Of a stretch of 64,000 bases of DNA, positions 63,335 to 64,000 are shown piece after piece. The notes under the pieces were generated by a model that searched no databases, was not told where the DNA came from, and worked only from the letters and a program-made list of their open reading frames with translations. This stretch comes from Hydrogenophaga sp. Its GTDB lineage: Bacteria > Pseudomonadota > Gammaproteobacteria > Burkholderiales > Burkholderiaceae_C. Made by a program: the position numbers and the translations under genes. Positions within the stretch are counted from its first letter, which is position 1; the number at the start of each line of letters is the position of its first letter. The stretch covers positions 1 to 64,000 of the forward strand of contig JACVCO010000010.1 of NCBI GenBank assembly GCA_016741995.1, read 5' to 3'.

Positions 63335-64000
63335 TCAGCGCAGGCCGCCGAGCACGCCCAGCGCGAACGGCAGGCTCAGCATGCCCAGCAGCGTGGACAG
63401 CGTGACCAGCCCCGCCACGTAGGGCCCGTTGTAGCCCATGCGCGCCGCGAGCACGTAGCAGCTCGAGGCCGTGGGCACGGCCGAGAAGGTGAGCAGCACG
63501 GCCGTCTGCACCGGGTCGAGGCGGAACAGCAGCGCCAGGCCGAAGGCCATCACCGGCACCGCGAGGTGCTTGATGGCAAGCACCAGCGTGGCCAGCAGCT
63601 TGGCGCTGGCCAGCGTGCCGAACTGCATGCCCGCGCCCGCGGCCATGAGGCCCAGGGCCAGCGAAGCCTGGCCAAGGCGGTTCACCGTGGGCTCCAGCCA
63701 GGGCGGCATGGAAAAGCCCAGCAGGTTGGCCACGAGGCCGGTGGCGGTGGCGATGATCAGCGGGTTGCGGATCAGCTCGCGCCCGAAGCCCTTGTTGGCG
63801 TGGCGCGCCATCGGCCACACCGCGCCGATGTTGAAGATGGGCACGCAGAAACCGATGATCACCGCGACCAGCAGCAGGCCCTGCGGCCCGGCCACGCGAT
63901 CGGCCAGCGCGAGCAGGATGAACGAGTTGAAGCGAAAGCCCACCTGCGCGCTCGCGGCGTGCAGGCGCACGTCGAGGTGGCGGCCCAGCCAGGGCCAGTG
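63335..64000 (-). CDS. AEC-family (auxin efflux carrier) transporter, partial
   Basis: The C-terminal 221 residues of an AEC transporter: alternating hydrophobic segments with RNPLIIATATGLVANLLGF, TVNRLGQASLALGLMAAGAG and the last segment SSCYVLAARMGYNGPYVAGL. The N-terminal segments are outside the window; the frame is open to the edge. Such proteins move organic anions such as malate or malonate; the substrate here is unknown. Confidence 0.85.
   Translation of the reverse strand, partial: HWPWLGRHLDVRLHAASAQVGFRFNSFILLALADRVAGPQGLLLVAVIIGFCVPIFNIGAVWPMARHANKGFGRELIRNPLIIATATGLVANLLGFSMPPWLEPTVNRLGQASLALGLMAAGAGMQFGTLASAKLLATLVLAIKHLAVPVMAFGLALLFRLDPVQTAVLLTFSAVPTASSCYVLAARMGYNGPYVAGLVTLSTLLGMLSLPFALGVLGGLR

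Overview
This 64-kb window is high-GC chromosomal DNA. Gene content and order point to a betaproteobacterium of the order Burkholderiales, most likely family Comamonadaceae (Hydrogenophaga/Variovorax/Acidovorax-like). The pointers are TRAP and Bug-type (TctC-like) binding proteins, the etfA/acyl-CoA dehydrogenase pair, the zwf-pgl-edd-eda-pgi order, and the amiC-tsaE/queG arrangement. No tRNA, rRNA, CRISPR array or complete insertion sequence was seen.

Layout. 0-3 kb: end of etfA, an acyl-CoA dehydrogenase and a nitronate-monooxygenase-like flavoprotein. 3-5.2 kb: a LysR regulator divergent from D(-)-tartrate dehydratase. 5.3-7.6 kb: penicillin-binding protein 1A. 7.7-12.3 kb: a LacI/GntR-type regulator divergent from gluconokinase and a TRAP transporter (gluconate uptake). 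12.4-13.6 kb: three small housekeeping-type proteins. 13.6-17.3 kb: a lower-GC accessory island with a RipA-like membrane protein, a PD-(D/E)XK-like nuclease and a one-chain AAA ATPase/TOPRIM (DUF4435-like) protein. It ends in a decayed copy of the 3' end of the nearby garR gene. 17.7-25.2 kb: a hexarate (glucarate/galactarate) catabolic cluster: garR, a garL broken by a 68-bp insert, gudD, a Bug binding protein, a LacI regulator and garD. Three identical perfect 12-bp palindromes sit at its promoters. 26.8-33 kb: an Entner-Doudoroff operon zwf-pgl-edd-eda-pgi with a HexR-like operator. 33-45 kb: an ABC ATPase, miaA, an MFS efflux pump, a lipoprotein hydrolase, mutL, DedA, a salicylate-hydroxylase/anthranilate-dioxygenase-like Rieske pair, a PPOX flavoprotein, amiC, tsaE and queG. 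45-49.8 kb: MarR/siderophore-interacting protein and TetR/SDR pairs, each with paired palindromic operators, then an acyl-CoA synthetase. 50-52.5 kb: an MlaE-MlaD-lipoprotein set without its ATPase. 52.5-55.2 kb: a Bug protein, a fumarylacetoacetate-hydrolase-family enzyme and a GntR/FadR-type regulator. 55.2-63.2 kb: an ABC transporter, two DUF1989 proteins and a urea-carboxylase-type enzyme, all behind a clear guanidine-I (ykkC) riboswitch, so the substrate is most likely guanidine. The window ends inside an AEC-family transporter.

How it fits together. Sugar acids are the theme of the first half. Gluconate is imported by the TRAP system, phosphorylated by GntK and fed to Edd/Eda. Glucarate and galactarate are dehydrated by GudD and GarD, then need GarL (here apparently disrupted) and GarR. 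Tartrate is dehydrated by TarD to oxaloacetate. The last part is a guanidine nitrogen-assimilation operon, but allophanate hydrolase is not next to it in this window.

All calls come from reading the sequence and recalling family features; no database search was run.
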